Source: Nitrospirae bacterium CG02_land_8_20_14_3_00_41_53 (GTDB taxonomy: Bacteria; Nitrospirota; Thermodesulfovibrionia; Thermodesulfovibrionales; SM23-35). From it: DNA of 36,743 nucleotides. The stretch lies in the NCBI GenBank assembly GCA_002780895.1, contig PEUB01000077.1, positions 1 to 36,743 of the forward strand, in the 5' to 3' direction. Each line of letters starts with the position of its first letter. The stretch's first letter is position 1. The position numbers and the translations under genes are program-made. The notes below the pieces were generated by a model. The model saw only the letters and a program-made list of their open reading frames with translations, did not search any database and was not told where the DNA came from. Shown here in pieces: positions 18,085-25,637 of the stretch.

Positions 18085-19176
18085 ATGGAAATAGGAGAGT
18101 GTAAAAGTTCAAAAATTTTATGGAGAGGTATCATTGAAGAATATCGAGATTTTCTTCCTGTAACTGACAATACACCAATTATAACCCTTAAAGAGGGGAA
18201 TACGCCGCTTATCAAGGTTCAGAACATTAAGGAAAAGCTCGGCCTTGATCTTGAACTTTATTTCAAATTTGACGGTGCGAATCCAACAGGGTCTTTTAAG
18301 GATAGAGGTATGACCCTTGCAATCTCGAAAGCCCTGGAGAGCGGAGCAAAGGCAGTAATCTGTGCATCAACAGGAAATACTTCGGCATCTGCAGCAGCTT
18401 ATGCTGCAAAGGCTAATATCAGGGCTATAGTTCTGATACCAGAAGGGAAGATTGCCCTTGGAAAACTTGTGCAGGCACTTGTACACGGTGCATATGTCCT
18501 TCAGGTAAAGGGTAATTTTGATGAGGCATTGAGTATAGTAAAAGCCATTGTGGAAAAATATCCCATAACACTGGTAAATTCTATAAACCCGTTCAGGATT
18601 GAAGGCCAGAAATCTGCTGCATTCGAGGTCTGTGACCAGCTCGGCTTTGCACCTGACTACCATGCGCTTCCTGTGGGGAATGCAGGGAATATTACTGCGT
18701 ACTGGAAAGGTTACAAGGAATATAATAATGCGAAGAGGATTTCTTCTTTGCCTGTAATGCTTGGGTTTCAGGCAGCAGGGGCGGCGCCGATTGTACTCGG
18801 CAGACCTGTAAAAAATCCTGAGACGGTTGCTACAGCAATCAGGATAGGGAATCCAGCAAGTTGGGAAAGTGCGGTTGCAGCGCGGGATGAATCAGGCGGG
18901 AAAATCAATGCGGTAACCGATAAGGAGATATTGAATGCTTACAAACTTATTGCGTCTACAGAAGGGATTTTTTGCGAGCCTGCCTCAGCAGCATCTTTTG
19001 CTGGCGTGGTAAAATTATATAAAGAGAATTACTTTAGACATGGCGTCAGTGTCGTATGTACACTTACAGGTAGTGGTCTTAAGGACCCCGATACTGTCTT
19101 CAGTGTGGCTGAGAAACCTTTAAAGGTTAAGGCTGACATAAAGGCTGTTGAAAAGGCCTTAGAGGGAATTATATGA
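18085..19176 (+). CDS. thrC: Threonine synthase
   Basis: 363 residues without the zinc ribbon, close to the usual length of the short bacterial ThrC, which converts O-phosphohomoserine to threonine. The PLP lysine is K72 in [12 protein letters not shown]. Preceding it is [12 protein letters not shown], and [16 protein letters not shown] follows. The substrate loop [18 protein letters not shown] and the cofactor segment [12 protein letters not shown] are characteristic. GGAG lies about 8 bp before the ATG at 18085. Its stop overlaps the next gene by ATGA, tying it to the candidate homoserine kinase. I regard this as the true threonine synthase of the two paralogues. Confidence 0.93.
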   Translation: MEIGECKSSKILWRGIIEEYRDFLPVTDNTPIITLKEGNTPLIKVQNIKEKLGLDLELYFKFDGANPTGSFKDRGMTLAISKALESGAKAVICASTGNTSASAAAYAAKANIRAIVLIPEGKIALGKLVQALVHGAYVLQVKGNFDEALSIVKAIVEKYPITLVNSINPFRIEGQKSAAFEVCDQLGFAPDYHALPVGNAGNITAYWKGYKEYNNAKRISSLPVMLGFQAAGAAPIVLGRPVKNPETVATAIRIGNPASWESAVAARDESGGKINAVTDKEILNAYKLIASTEGIFCEPASAASFAGVVKLYKENYFRHGVSVVCTLTGSGLKDPDTVFSVAEKPLKVKADIKAVEKALEGII

Positions 19177-20384
19177 AGTATGTTGTCATCATTGGTGACG
19201 GGATGGCTGACAGGCCAGTAAAAGGACTCGGCAGTAAAACGCCATTACAGAAGGCATTTAAACCCAATATGGATAGACTTGTACTTGAGGGAATAATAGG
19301 AAAGGTCAGGACTATACCGGCAGGGTTTCATCCAGGCTCAGACATTGCTAGTCTGAACATCCTCGGCTATAACCCCATGGAGTTTTATTCAGGCAGAGCA
19401 CCGCTTGAAGCAGCCAGTATAGGAATCAAATTAGAAAGAGATGATGTGGCATACAGGTGTAACCTGGTTACCCTCAAATTTAACAAAGACAAGACAAAGG
19501 CTGTTATGGAAGATTACAGCGGTGGTCATATAACAACAGAAGATGCAAGGGAGCTTATTAATGACATTAACAGGGGAATAGGTACAGAACAGATCAGTTT
19601 CTATGCAGGAGTGAGCTACAGGCATATTATGGTATGGTCTTCCGGTGCATTGAATAATGAATGCATTCCACCTCATGATATTACGGGTAAGGATATAACC
19701 GACTATCTTCCTGTTGGAGATGGAGAAGATGTGTTGAGGGGTTTAATGCTCAAATCAACTGACATCCTTATAAGCCATCCTGTTAACAGGGAGAGGATAA
19801 AAAGAGGTGATAAACCTGCTAATAGTATATGGCTCTGGGGACAGGGCAAGAAGCTGAGTCTTCCAACCTTCAGACAGAAATATTCGCTTGATGGTGCACT
19901 TGTTTCTGCTGTTGACCTTATGAAAGGGATTGGCATATATGCTGGATTTGAGATACTTGGAGTCCCGGGTATTACCGGGTATTTAGATACTAACTATGTC
20001 GGAAAGGCAGAGGCAGCTTTGAAGGCTCTCGAGAAGGTTGACCTTGCTTATATTCATGTCGAGGCGCCCGATGAGGCAGGCCATTCAGGTAATTATAATG
20101 ATAAGGTAAAGGCTATAGAAGATTTTGATGCACTTGTGGTAGGTACAGTCCTTAGAGGTATAGAATCCTTTGATGAATACAGGATACTTCTTCTGCCTGA
20201 CCATGCAACACCGATAGAGGTCAGAACCCACACAGATGAACCTGTGCCTTTTGTAATATACGATAGCCGCATTAAGAGGAAAAATGAAGGTGTTGCATTT
20301 GATGAATCGATTACTGGAAGAAAAGATATATTAGTTTTTGAGGAAGGGTATAAGCTAATGGAGTATTTCATTAAAGGGCACTGA
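19173..20384 (+). CDS. ApgM-family enzyme, candidate homoserine kinase
   Basis: 403 residues of the alkaline-phosphatase fold, cofactor-independent phosphoglycerate mutase of archaeal type. D9 in IGDGMADRP and S56 in [13 protein letters not shown] are the metal site and phosphorylated serine. [10 protein letters not shown] and LLPDHATP supply further metal ligands. Members found beside hom and thrC in genomes without thrB form a subfamily proposed to phosphorylate homoserine. Here the gene overlaps thrC by 4 bp and hom is in the same region, so homoserine phosphorylation is plausible. A glycolytic phosphoglycerate mutase remains possible. A GGGCA-CTGA-TGCCC hairpin spans its stop codon. Confidence 0.85.
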   Translation: MKYVVIIGDGMADRPVKGLGSKTPLQKAFKPNMDRLVLEGIIGKVRTIPAGFHPGSDIASLNILGYNPMEFYSGRAPLEAASIGIKLERDDVAYRCNLVTLKFNKDKTKAVMEDYSGGHITTEDARELINDINRGIGTEQISFYAGVSYRHIMVWSSGALNNECIPPHDITGKDITDYLPVGDGEDVLRGLMLKSTDILISHPVNRERIKRGDKPANSIWLWGQGKKLSLPTFRQKYSLDGALVSAVDLMKGIGIYAGFEILGVPGITGYLDTNYVGKAEAALKALEKVDLAYIHVEAPDEAGHSGNYNDKVKAIEDFDALVVGTVLRGIESFDEYRILLLPDHATPIEVRTHTDEPVPFVIYDSRIKRKNEGVAFDESITGRKDILVFEEGYKLMEYFIKGH

Positions 20385-20425
20385 TGCCCTGGAAAATCTT
20401 CCTTCCCCGCCCGCAATGAATAAAT

Positions 20426-20494
20426 AACGTTCTCGGCTAAAAAAAGTCCCGCCGATGGCGGGATTTGGATGCTAATCTTTTAGACTGTGTTATC
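20426..20494 (-). other. attC-like site A (after Phd gene)
   Basis: On the minus strand, GATAACAC (20487-20494) and GTTATT (about 20423-20428) bracket inverted arms: CTAAAA with TTTTAG further in, and a CCCGCC-ATC-GGCGGG tip. The TAA stop of the antitoxin gene lies in the R''-like box, as often happens in cassettes. The total is about 70 bp. This is the 3' border of the four-unit array, next to apgM. Confidence 0.55.
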
Positions 20495-20768
20495 GGACGT
20501 GTGCCAAACGTTTTGGTTTTTCAAGCCGCCGACGCATTTCTTCTGTAGAAATTCCACCTTCAGATTTCTGTCTCGACCTTGACCGTTCGATTAAAGCAAT
20601 AAACTTCGGATTGTTGCTTAAGGACACGGTTTCCACATCTGCATTGGTTATCCTTACCAAGGCCGCCACTGGTTTGCCTCCTTTCATAATAATAAACGGT
20701 TCCTTTTTAACCTTTTTTGCGTAATTTGACAGAGGCAGTGTAGCCTTAGCAAATTCAACGGTTTTCAT
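20490..20768 (-). CDS. Phd/YefM-type antitoxin
   Basis: 92 residues. The N-terminal half (KTVEFAKATLPLSNYAKKVKK, then PFIIMKGGKPVAALVRI) is the Phd/YefM DNA-binding fold. The C-terminal half is charged and probably disordered until it wraps the toxin. It should neutralise the RelE/ParE-like toxin encoded just upstream and repress the pair. The start overlaps the toxin stop by ATGA, so the toxin comes first, the reverse of most phd-type pairs. The stop codon lies inside attC-like site A. Together with the toxin gene it fills one cassette. Confidence 0.85.
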   Translation of the reverse strand: MKTVEFAKATLPLSNYAKKVKKEPFIIMKGGKPVAALVRITNADVETVSLSNNPKFIALIERSRSRQKSEGGISTEEMRRRLEKPKRLAHVR

Positions 20769-21064
20769 AATTTTATCACCTCTTTCCCAATTCTAACATT
20801 ATTTCTCTCTTTGATTCCAATGGCTCGGATATAAACAACATGTTCCGGATCATCTTCGATATCATAATAAACGCGGAGATTGCCGATTCGCAACTCCCAC
20901 GGAGCGATTGGATTAGGACGCATAGGTTTACGATTCCTTGTTTCAACAGCAGGCTGATATTGCAGTTGTCCTTCAACTGTGTCAAGAACAGTCACCTGCT
21001 GGCGCGTTGTAAGGATGCGAAAATGATCTTCGGTGTCTGGGGAATATTCAATTCGATATTTCAA
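20765..21064 (-). CDS. RelE/ParE-superfamily toxin
   Basis: 99 residues. The pattern YRIEYSPDTEDHFRILTTRQQVTVLDTVEGQL, then KPMRPNPIAPWELRIGNLRVYYDIE and VVYIRAIGIKERNNVRI, is the RelE/ParE fold: an N-terminal helical hairpin and a C-terminal sheet with WELRIGNLRVYY as the core strand pair. Members either cut mRNA on the ribosome or poison gyrase, and which applies here cannot be decided. It is paired with the downstream Phd-like antitoxin by a 4-bp overlap. The gene begins 49 bp after attC-like site B, consistent with cassette structure. Confidence 0.85.
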   Translation of the reverse strand: MKYRIEYSPDTEDHFRILTTRQQVTVLDTVEGQLQYQPAVETRNRKPMRPNPIAPWELRIGNLRVYYDIEDDPEHVVYIRAIGIKERNNVRIGKEVIKL

Positions 21065-21112
21065 TCAAAATATCCTTTCAAATCGGCGGCAGATGTTTGG
21101 CACATGTACGAT

Positions 21113-21178
21113 AACGTGTTCCGTTGCAAAAGAAGCCCTAAAGGTTTGGACGTTAGTCTTTTGCAATGTGTTAGCCGT
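21113..21178 (-). other. attC-like site B (after mazF)
   Basis: TTGCAAAAGA (21126-21135) and TCTTTTGCAA (21159-21168) are a perfect 10-bp inverted repeat. Outside them, on the minus strand, lie GGCTAACAC (about 21170-21178) and CGTTATC (21112-21118) as R''/R'-like boxes, separated from the stem by short unpaired spacers. This is the layout of an attC. About 80% of its bases match site D (22414-22476). Confidence 0.6.
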
Positions 21179-21205
21179 CCGTTGCAGACACAGAAAAGTC
21201 TTTTA

Positions 21206-21538
21206 TCATTTCCGTATAATTTCAACTACCTTTTCAATAATCTCATTGAGCTTGATGACTGTAAGATTGCCAACTTTATAGAGAATAATATGACTATCTG
21301 CCGTAAATATACGGTTAGGTCTTATGTTACTTGGCTGTTTTAGACTTCCAGTTTCAAAGTCTTTATCATTAAGTGAGATTGCATAAGTGTCTTCAATAGA
21401 TTGACTGGTTATCTGGCAAAGAATCAGATCATCACCCTCTAATTTTGAAATGACTAAGGCAGGACGTCTTTTGGCTTGGGTTAAGTCAGAAAAAGGGAAA
21501 GGAACAACAACGACATTGCCTTTTACAAACTTTGCCAC
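21206..21538 (-). CDS. PemK/MazF-family toxin
   Basis: 110 residues. The start FVKGNVVVVPFPFSDLTQAKRRPALVI is the MazF SH3-like barrel with the RRPALV signature. ILCQITSQ follows, then SNIRPNRIFTADSHII and a C-terminal helix NEIIEKVVEIIRK. MazF toxins are sequence-specific mRNA endonucleases. The start overlaps the antitoxin gene by 16 bp. The unit lies between attC-like sites B and C. The stop is 28 bp before site B on the minus strand. Confidence 0.88.
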   Translation of the reverse strand: MAKFVKGNVVVVPFPFSDLTQAKRRPALVISKLEGDDLILCQITSQSIEDTYAISLNDKDFETGSLKQPSNIRPNRIFTADSHIILYKVGNLTVIKLNEIIEKVVEIIRK

Positions 21539-21717
21539 GCCTCATCTTCCTCTGGTCTTAGCCAATCTTTCTTGAGAGAAGACTCGCTTGCGATGGCAAT
21601 GTCAAGTCTTTCCTTTATTATCTTTGTCTTTAGAAAGTGGACGAAGTCCAACACTTCATCAAGAAAAGGCTCTGGAACTTGCTCAATCTCGTTTATAAGT
21701 AATTCCTTTTTACTCAT
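21523..21717 (-). CDS. Small antitoxin of the mazF pair (DUF2281-like)
   Basis: 64 residues: MSKKELLINEIEQVPEPFLDEVLDFVHFLKTK followed by an acidic tail LKKDWLRPEEDEAWQSL. The helical N-terminal segment with a P-x-x-x-L-x-E-V-L-D-F pattern is common in small antitoxins placed before PemK/MazF-like toxins. The tail ending in W probably docks on the toxin. GGGAGG lies about 6 bp before the ATG at 21717. The gene begins 34 bp after attC-like site C. The family name is a pattern match only. Confidence 0.75.
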   Translation of the reverse strand: MSKKELLINEIEQVPEPFLDEVLDFVHFLKTKIIKERLDIAIASESSLKKDWLRPEEDEAWQSL

Positions 21718-21750
21718 CGACGCCTCCCTTTCTAATCGGTTATAGCAATT

Positions 21751-21814
21751 ATAACAAATTAAAAGCTGATAAAGTAAAAGGACTTCTCATGTCTTTTTTG
21801 GCTTGTTGTTAGCC
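21751..21814 (-). other. attC-like site C (after the unknown gene)
   Basis: The minus strand shows GGCTAAC (21808-21814) and GTTATAA (21749-21755) around weaker inverted arms (AAAAAGAC, then GTCCTTTT). It has the same spacing to neighbouring genes as sites A, B, D and E. The sequence just outside (GTTAGCCGCC then GTTGCAG) resembles the matching position at site B. It is the least regular of the internal sites. Confidence 0.45.
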
Positions 21815-21852
21815 GCCAGTTGCAGGCATCTTTAAATAGGAGAACACATTTT

Positions 21853-22380
21853 TTATTTTCTTGTGTTATTTAGGTTTGACGTCTTTTGTATTACAAATGT
21901 CAATAAACAAGTCTGACCCCCTTTGGTCTCACAAGTTTCGAGTAATATGCGGTCTTTACCTGATAATAGTAGCTTTACATTCTTATAATTATCCTTGACG
22001 ACAACATTATAATGTGATGAAAAACCACTACTGAATTTAATATTAGATTCAGATTGTCCTCTTTGAATGACAAAATGCTGCCCTTTTTTTAATCCAATAA
22101 ACTCAGCTTGATTTTGAGTAAGAATAATGTTCCATTTCTTAGCTGATCTAAAAGATTTTTTTTGAATGCCTTCAATTTTTATCTCTTCCATATTTCCTAC
22201 TCTTACTACTTTTTTCTGAGGAGGAAGTGCTGCGCCTCGTTCTATGAGTAATTGTTTTATAGCTTCAAATGCCTCTTCGGAATATTGTTCTTTATTATTT
22301 CCCTCCCATATTTTAAGCAATTCTTCGGTGCTTTTAGATTCCATATTTGAATGAATCTGTTGAATTAATTTTAAATTCAT
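21853..22380 (-). CDS. Uncharacterised cassette protein, 175 aa
   Basis: 175 residues from the ATG at 22380, which follows AAGGAG by 8 bp. A TTG start further upstream would lie inside attC-like site D. Residues about 10-55 (STEELLKIWEGNNKEQYSEE, FEAIKQLLIERGAALPPQ) are a short helical motif seen at the ends of many unrelated proteins. The rest (about 70-170) is beta-rich with VRVGNMEEIKIEGIQKK and GLKKGQHFVIQRG. No signal peptide, membrane span or catalytic motif is seen, and I do not recognise the domain. It forms a single-gene cassette between sites C and D. Cassette proteins of unknown fold are common. Confidence 0.75.
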   Translation of the reverse strand: MNLKLIQQIHSNMESKSTEELLKIWEGNNKEQYSEEAFEAIKQLLIERGAALPPQKKVVRVGNMEEIKIEGIQKKSFRSAKKWNIILTQNQAEFIGLKKGQHFVIQRGQSESNIKFSSGFSSHYNVVVKDNYKNVKLLLSGKDRILLETCETKGGQTCLLTFVIQKTSNLNNTRK

Positions 22381-22413
22381 TTTATCTAACTCCTTCCTGC
22401 CCGCACTGAGCAG

Positions 22414-22476
22414 ATAACGTTCCCGTTGCAAAAGAAGCCCGAAGGGTTTGTCCGTTAGTCTTTTGCAGCGTGTTAT
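22414..22476 (-). other. attC-like site D (after the nuclease gene)
   Basis: TTGCAAAAGA (22426-22435) pairs with TCTTTTGCA (22459-22467). An inner GCCC-GAAG-GGGT tip is visible. On the minus strand AATAACAC (22469-22476) and GTTATC (22413-22418) are the R''/R'-like boxes. It is nearly a copy of site B, including the unpaired spacer GTTAGTC. Confidence 0.6.
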
Positions 22477-22502
22477 TTGAATGCGGCGGCGAAGTCCCTT
22501 TT

Positions 22503-23083
22503 CTATTTTTTAGAACCTGCCCAAATCCCAATGCCCCGCTGCTGTGCGTCGCTCTCCAGTGCCTGAAGGCGCTCCACGTACACTTTCGATTTCTCGCCAG
22601 TCGGCAATTTTACAATCACGCCCTTTGTCCGTGCCAATCCCATGCTGACCAGAATCTCCGCAAGCCCCTTCCCATCAATCTCGATGAATCCATAGTATCG
22701 CAGCACCCTGCTTCGCCTTGTGCAGTAGCCCAACGCGTCCACACGACAAAAGGTTTTTGCAAAATATCGCGTACGGCCTCCTTCGCTTTTACTCCAGCCT
22801 TCATGGTCTCGTCCAATGTTACTCCAAAGTGCTCGCTCTGCTCACGTGTGCGCTCCGCATAGCGCAAATTGGTCTCAGGCGCATCGACAAAATATAGCCG
22901 GAAAATATACTCGTCAGTGCCGCACTTGACACCAAAACTGTCTCCGTCGTTGTATTTCTGCGCCACATACTGGCAATCGGTCAGCTTTACCCATTCCTTT
23001 TTATCTGCCGCTTCAGCCTCGCAATAAGCGAAGATTAGCAACATCCATATTACTTGCGTTACTACTGTCCGTATCGGTCTCAT
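22503..23083 (-). pseudogene. Secreted thermonuclease-like (SNase) protein, frameshifted
   Basis: The first frame (23083 to about 22720) encodes a signal peptide (MRPIRTVVTQVIWMLLIFAY, cleaved after about CEAEA) and the SNase core DGDSFGV, then IFRLYFVDAPETN and the segment KPFVVWTRW. One base appears to be missing near 22715-22720, after WATAQG. Continuity resumes in another frame with RSRVLRYYGFIEIDGKGL and LVSMGLARTKG, ending in GIGIWAGSKK. Both parts belong to one OB-fold nuclease. AGGAGG precedes the ATG. As written the nuclease loses its C-terminal half. A sequencing or assembly error is an alternative to true decay. It is the fourth cassette-like unit. Confidence 0.8.
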
Positions 23084-23123
23084 TGTCGGTGCCTCCTAAC
23101 TTATTTTCCTCGCCGCCATTTCA

Positions 23124-23168
23124 TATAACGGGCGAAATGGAGCGAAGCGACATTTTGCGTATCTCGTT
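23124..23168 (-). other. Degenerate attC-like site E
   Basis: On the minus strand CGTTATA (23124-23130) is a good R'-like box and GGCGAAATG (23131-23139) pairs with CATTTTGCG (23151-23159). The outer partner box is altered to GAACGAG (about 23162-23168). The nuclease ATG is 41 bp further on, matching the 34-49 bp gaps at the other sites. It marks the 5' border of the array next to the broken recombinase. Confidence 0.4.
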
Positions 23169-23231
23169 CACAATTGCACTCAGGTACAACTTTTGTCCGA
23201 AAAATAGAATGAAAGTTGCACCACGGTGCGG

Positions 23232-24099
23232 TTATTTCACTTCTGGCCGCAGAGCGGCTTCTCCTTCCTCTTCATTTCTTTTGCCTCTATCACCTCCTTC
23301 AATATCCAGGTTATCCAAAGGGCTTCTTATTCTGCCTATGCTCATAGTACTCACATGGGTGTAGATTTCAGTCGTCTTGCTGCTCGCATGTCCAAGTAAT
23401 TCCTGAATATACCGAAGATCGGTTCCACATCCCTCCGTAGTAGAACTTGAGAGCATTTATCGCCTGGTTGAGTGTAGCAGTCGCGGATTCCTTCTCTTCG
23501 GCGAGATATACGAGGTAATCCTTTATGTCGCTTTCCCGAACATCGGCAGTCTCCTTCTTAATGAAACTTAGAAAGTCCCTATTGTAATAAATATATCCTT
23601 TGACTGTTTTGTAGCTGTATTTCCTTGAGACAAGTTCTCTACGTAGGTCCTCAAAATTGTGTTCTATAACGATTGTGGAATTATTTTTATCGGAAAATCC
23701 CCCCTCGCCCCCCTTTTCCAAAGTGGGGAAGTGAGAAGGTTTTGCTAAAGTGGGGTTTTGTCTGATAGAAGAATTTGAAAGCTCAGCTTGCAGGGCAGGG
23801 TCTACCCTCGCACTTATAGAAAGTGCGGGGTCTATCTGGATCTCTTCATCCTTAAAGGCTTCAAGAATCTTCTCCAGAGTTCCATTATCATCCGGAAAGC
23901 TCCAGTATTTTTCTTCCGGATGCCATCTGCGGCCTGCAACGGCACGGATTTTCTCGACAAATGCCGGATTGAATGGAAATAAAACTGTTATTTTATCCTG
24001 CAATGCTGCCTTATTTATGGTTATTACCCCATTTGCAATATCCCCCTGAGGAAAGGATTTATGAGTAATTATTCCTTTTTTGTAGAGATACAGATACAT
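23232..24099 (-). pseudogene. Tyrosine recombinase with deleted catalytic core
   Basis: The first frame (24099 to about 23440) has a HARP-like motif, LFPFNPAFVEKIRAVAGRRW, then HPEEKYWSFPDD. A repeat-encoded linker follows, then a phage-integrase SAM-like N-domain ([49 protein letters not shown]). Similarity jumps, in another frame, straight to [20 protein letters not shown] and IYTHVS, the C-terminal end with the last active-site His and Tyr. About 120 residues holding the first Arg and the HxxR motif are missing. The core-binding part resembles IntI and XerC. It lies beside the attC-like array on the same strand as the cassettes. Confidence 0.8.
23694..23760. repeat. GC-rich palindromic repeat inside the recombinase
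   Basis: AAAATCCCCCCTCGCCCCCC on the plus strand pairs loosely with the later AAAGTGGGG segments around TTTTCCAAAG and TTTGCTAAAG centres. On the minus strand it is translated as THREE-to-four turns of a Pro/Gly-rich linker including PSHFPTLEKGGEGGFSDK, between the HARP-like and SAM-like domains. It belongs to the repeat family at 9712, 14208, 14824 and 24218. Confidence 0.7.
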
Positions 24100-24160
24100 A
24101 AAATAGTAATTCTGAATGCTATCAATCTAAAGCTAATGATGTCTGACAATGGTGCGGGGT

Positions 24161-24230
24161 TTACAGTTTTATAGCTGTATTTTCTGGAGAGGAGTTCTCG
24201 GCGGAGGTCTTCAAAAGCTAACTCCCCTTG
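24161..24230 (-). pseudogene. Fragment of a second tyrosine recombinase
   Basis: The minus strand reads FEDLRRELLSRKYSYKTV, almost identical to residues FEDLRRELVSRKYSYKTV of the recombinase 560 bp away. DNA similarity ends at both sides (about 24161 and 24217). Upstream is a GC-rich palindrome, as at the matching place in the longer copy. It is a remnant of a duplicated or earlier recombinase and cannot be expressed as an enzyme. Confidence 0.7.
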
Positions 24231-24280
24231 CCCCTCCTCTACGAGTCGTAGACCATCAAGGGAGGGGAGATATAAGTTAG
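24218..24280. repeat. GC-rich hairpin before lysC
   Basis: CTAACTCCCC (24218-24227) and GGGGAGATATAAGTTAG (24264-24280) are inverted. Inside lie a CCCCTCC / GGAGGGG pair and a CTACGA-G-TCGTAG palindrome. It resembles the other C-run/G-run repeats here. It lies in a 315-bp stretch (24100-24414) without a working gene, which otherwise holds the second recombinase fragment and the lysC promoter. Confidence 0.65.
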
Positions 24281-24357
24281 ATAAGGGTTTGAATGGTCTA
24301 ATTATTGATTAAAACCCTTGCGGTGTCAAGGGATTTTCTCGACCGGGAAGAAAGGGT

Positions 24358-24386
24358 TTGAGTTTGGTATTTTTACATGTTATATT
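24358..24386 (+). promoter_or_regulatory. Candidate sigma-70 promoter for lysC-cimA
   Basis: TTGAGT (24358-24363) and TATATT (24381-24386) are 17 bp apart. A start near 24393 leaves a leader of about 22 nt that contains the GAGGAGG ribosome site. This also argues that lysC starts at 24415 and not at an in-frame TTG inside the promoter. Confidence 0.55.
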
Positions 24387-24414
24387 ACAAAATATTAGAG
24401 GAGGTCTTAAGTTA

Positions 24415-25635
24415 ATGCTGATTGTGCAAAAATATGGCGGTACATCTGTTGGGAACATAGAGAGGATAAGGGCAGTTGCAGAACGAGTTGCTGAAACAAA
24501 GAGGCAGGGTAATGATGTTGTTGTTATTGTCTCTGCAATGTCGGGAGAGACAGATAAGCTTATTGGGCTTGCAAATCAGATATCTTCGAATGCCGTTGAG
24601 CGTGAAATGGATCTACTGCTTTCATCCGGGGAACGGATAAGCGCTGCGCTTACAGCAATTGCAATAAATGAACTCGGCTTTAAATCAATGTCTTTTACAG
24701 GCAGACAGGTGGGGATTATCACAGATGACGTCCATACAAAGGCAAAGATCGAAATGATAACCGGAGAACGGGTAAGGAAGGCATTAGATAAAGGGATAAT
24801 ACCTGTTATTGCGGGATTTCAGGGCATAACAGAGACATCTGATGTTACAACCCTCGGAAGGGGCGGGTCTGACCTCACAGCAGTCGCTGTTGCAATAGCA
24901 CTTGAGGCAGACCTCTGCGAGATTTATACGGATGTTGACGGCGTTTATACCACGGACCCCGGTATAGTGCCTGACGCAAGACAACTCGATAAGATTTCGT
25001 ATGATGAGATGCTTGAGCTTGCAAGCCTTGGTGCAAAAGTGTTCCAGACGAGGTCGGTTGAATTTGCAAAGAAATATGGGGTTCCGGTTGTGGTCAGGTC
25101 GAGTTTCAATAATAATCCTGGTACACTTGTTGTTAAGGAGGACAGAGAGATGGAAAAGGTTATAGTGTCAGGTGTTGCCTATGACAAAAATCAGGCGAAA
25201 ATAACTGCAATAGCAGTTCATGACAGACCAGGTATTGCAGCAAAACTTTTTAATGCGATTGCAGGTGCAAATATCGTTGTTGATATGATTGTGCAGAATA
25301 TAAGCAGTGACGGAAAATCAACGGATATATCCTTTACAGTCCCTGAGACGGATAGCAAGAAGGCACTTAAAATCACTAAGGAGATTGTTGCTGAGCTCGG
25401 AGCAAAAGATGTTGTCCTCAGGGAGGATATAGCAAAGGTCTCCATTATAGGTGTTGGCATGAGGACCCACTCAGGTGTCGCAGCAAAGATGTTTGAGACA
25501 CTCGCGAAACATGGTATAAACATTATGATGATTAGCACATCAGAAATAAAAGTTTCCTGCATTATAGATACAAAATATACTGAACTTGCGGTCAGGGTAC
25601 TGCACGATGCATTTGAGCTTGGAGAAGGCAAATAA
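24415..25635 (+). CDS. lysC: Aspartate kinase
   Basis: 406 residues from the ATG at 24415, with GAGGAGG about 10 bp before it. It phosphorylates aspartate, the first step to lysine, methionine and threonine. The kinase domain opens with [11 protein letters not shown] and contains [16 protein letters not shown] and [15 protein letters not shown], then [15 protein letters not shown]. Two C-terminal ACT domains (about 265-400), with [22 protein letters not shown] and [20 protein letters not shown], indicate allosteric control by lysine or threonine. Together with hom and thrC across the accessory island it completes much of the aspartate family. cimA follows after 2 bp. Confidence 0.97.
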   Translation: MLIVQKYGGTSVGNIERIRAVAERVAETKRQGNDVVVIVSAMSGETDKLIGLANQISSNAVEREMDLLLSSGERISAALTAIAINELGFKSMSFTGRQVGIITDDVHTKAKIEMITGERVRKALDKGIIPVIAGFQGITETSDVTTLGRGGSDLTAVAVAIALEADLCEIYTDVDGVYTTDPGIVPDARQLDKISYDEMLELASLGAKVFQTRSVEFAKKYGVPVVVRSSFNNNPGTLVVKEDREMEKVIVSGVAYDKNQAKITAIAVHDRPGIAAKLFNAIAGANIVVDMIVQNISSDGKSTDISFTVPETDSKKALKITKEIVAELGAKDVVLREDIAKVSIIGVGMRTHSGVAAKMFETLAKHGINIMMISTSEIKVSCIIDTKYTELAVRVLHDAFELGEGK

Positions 25636-25637
25636 TC

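Noticed and set aside
20376-20390. Hairpin at the apgM stop as an intrinsic terminator
   Set aside because: GGGCA/TGCCC is short and no T-run follows.
22470-22862. Plus-strand open frame of 130 codons across the nuclease
   Set aside because: It is antisense to the two nuclease frames, has no ribosome site and shows no recognisable domain.
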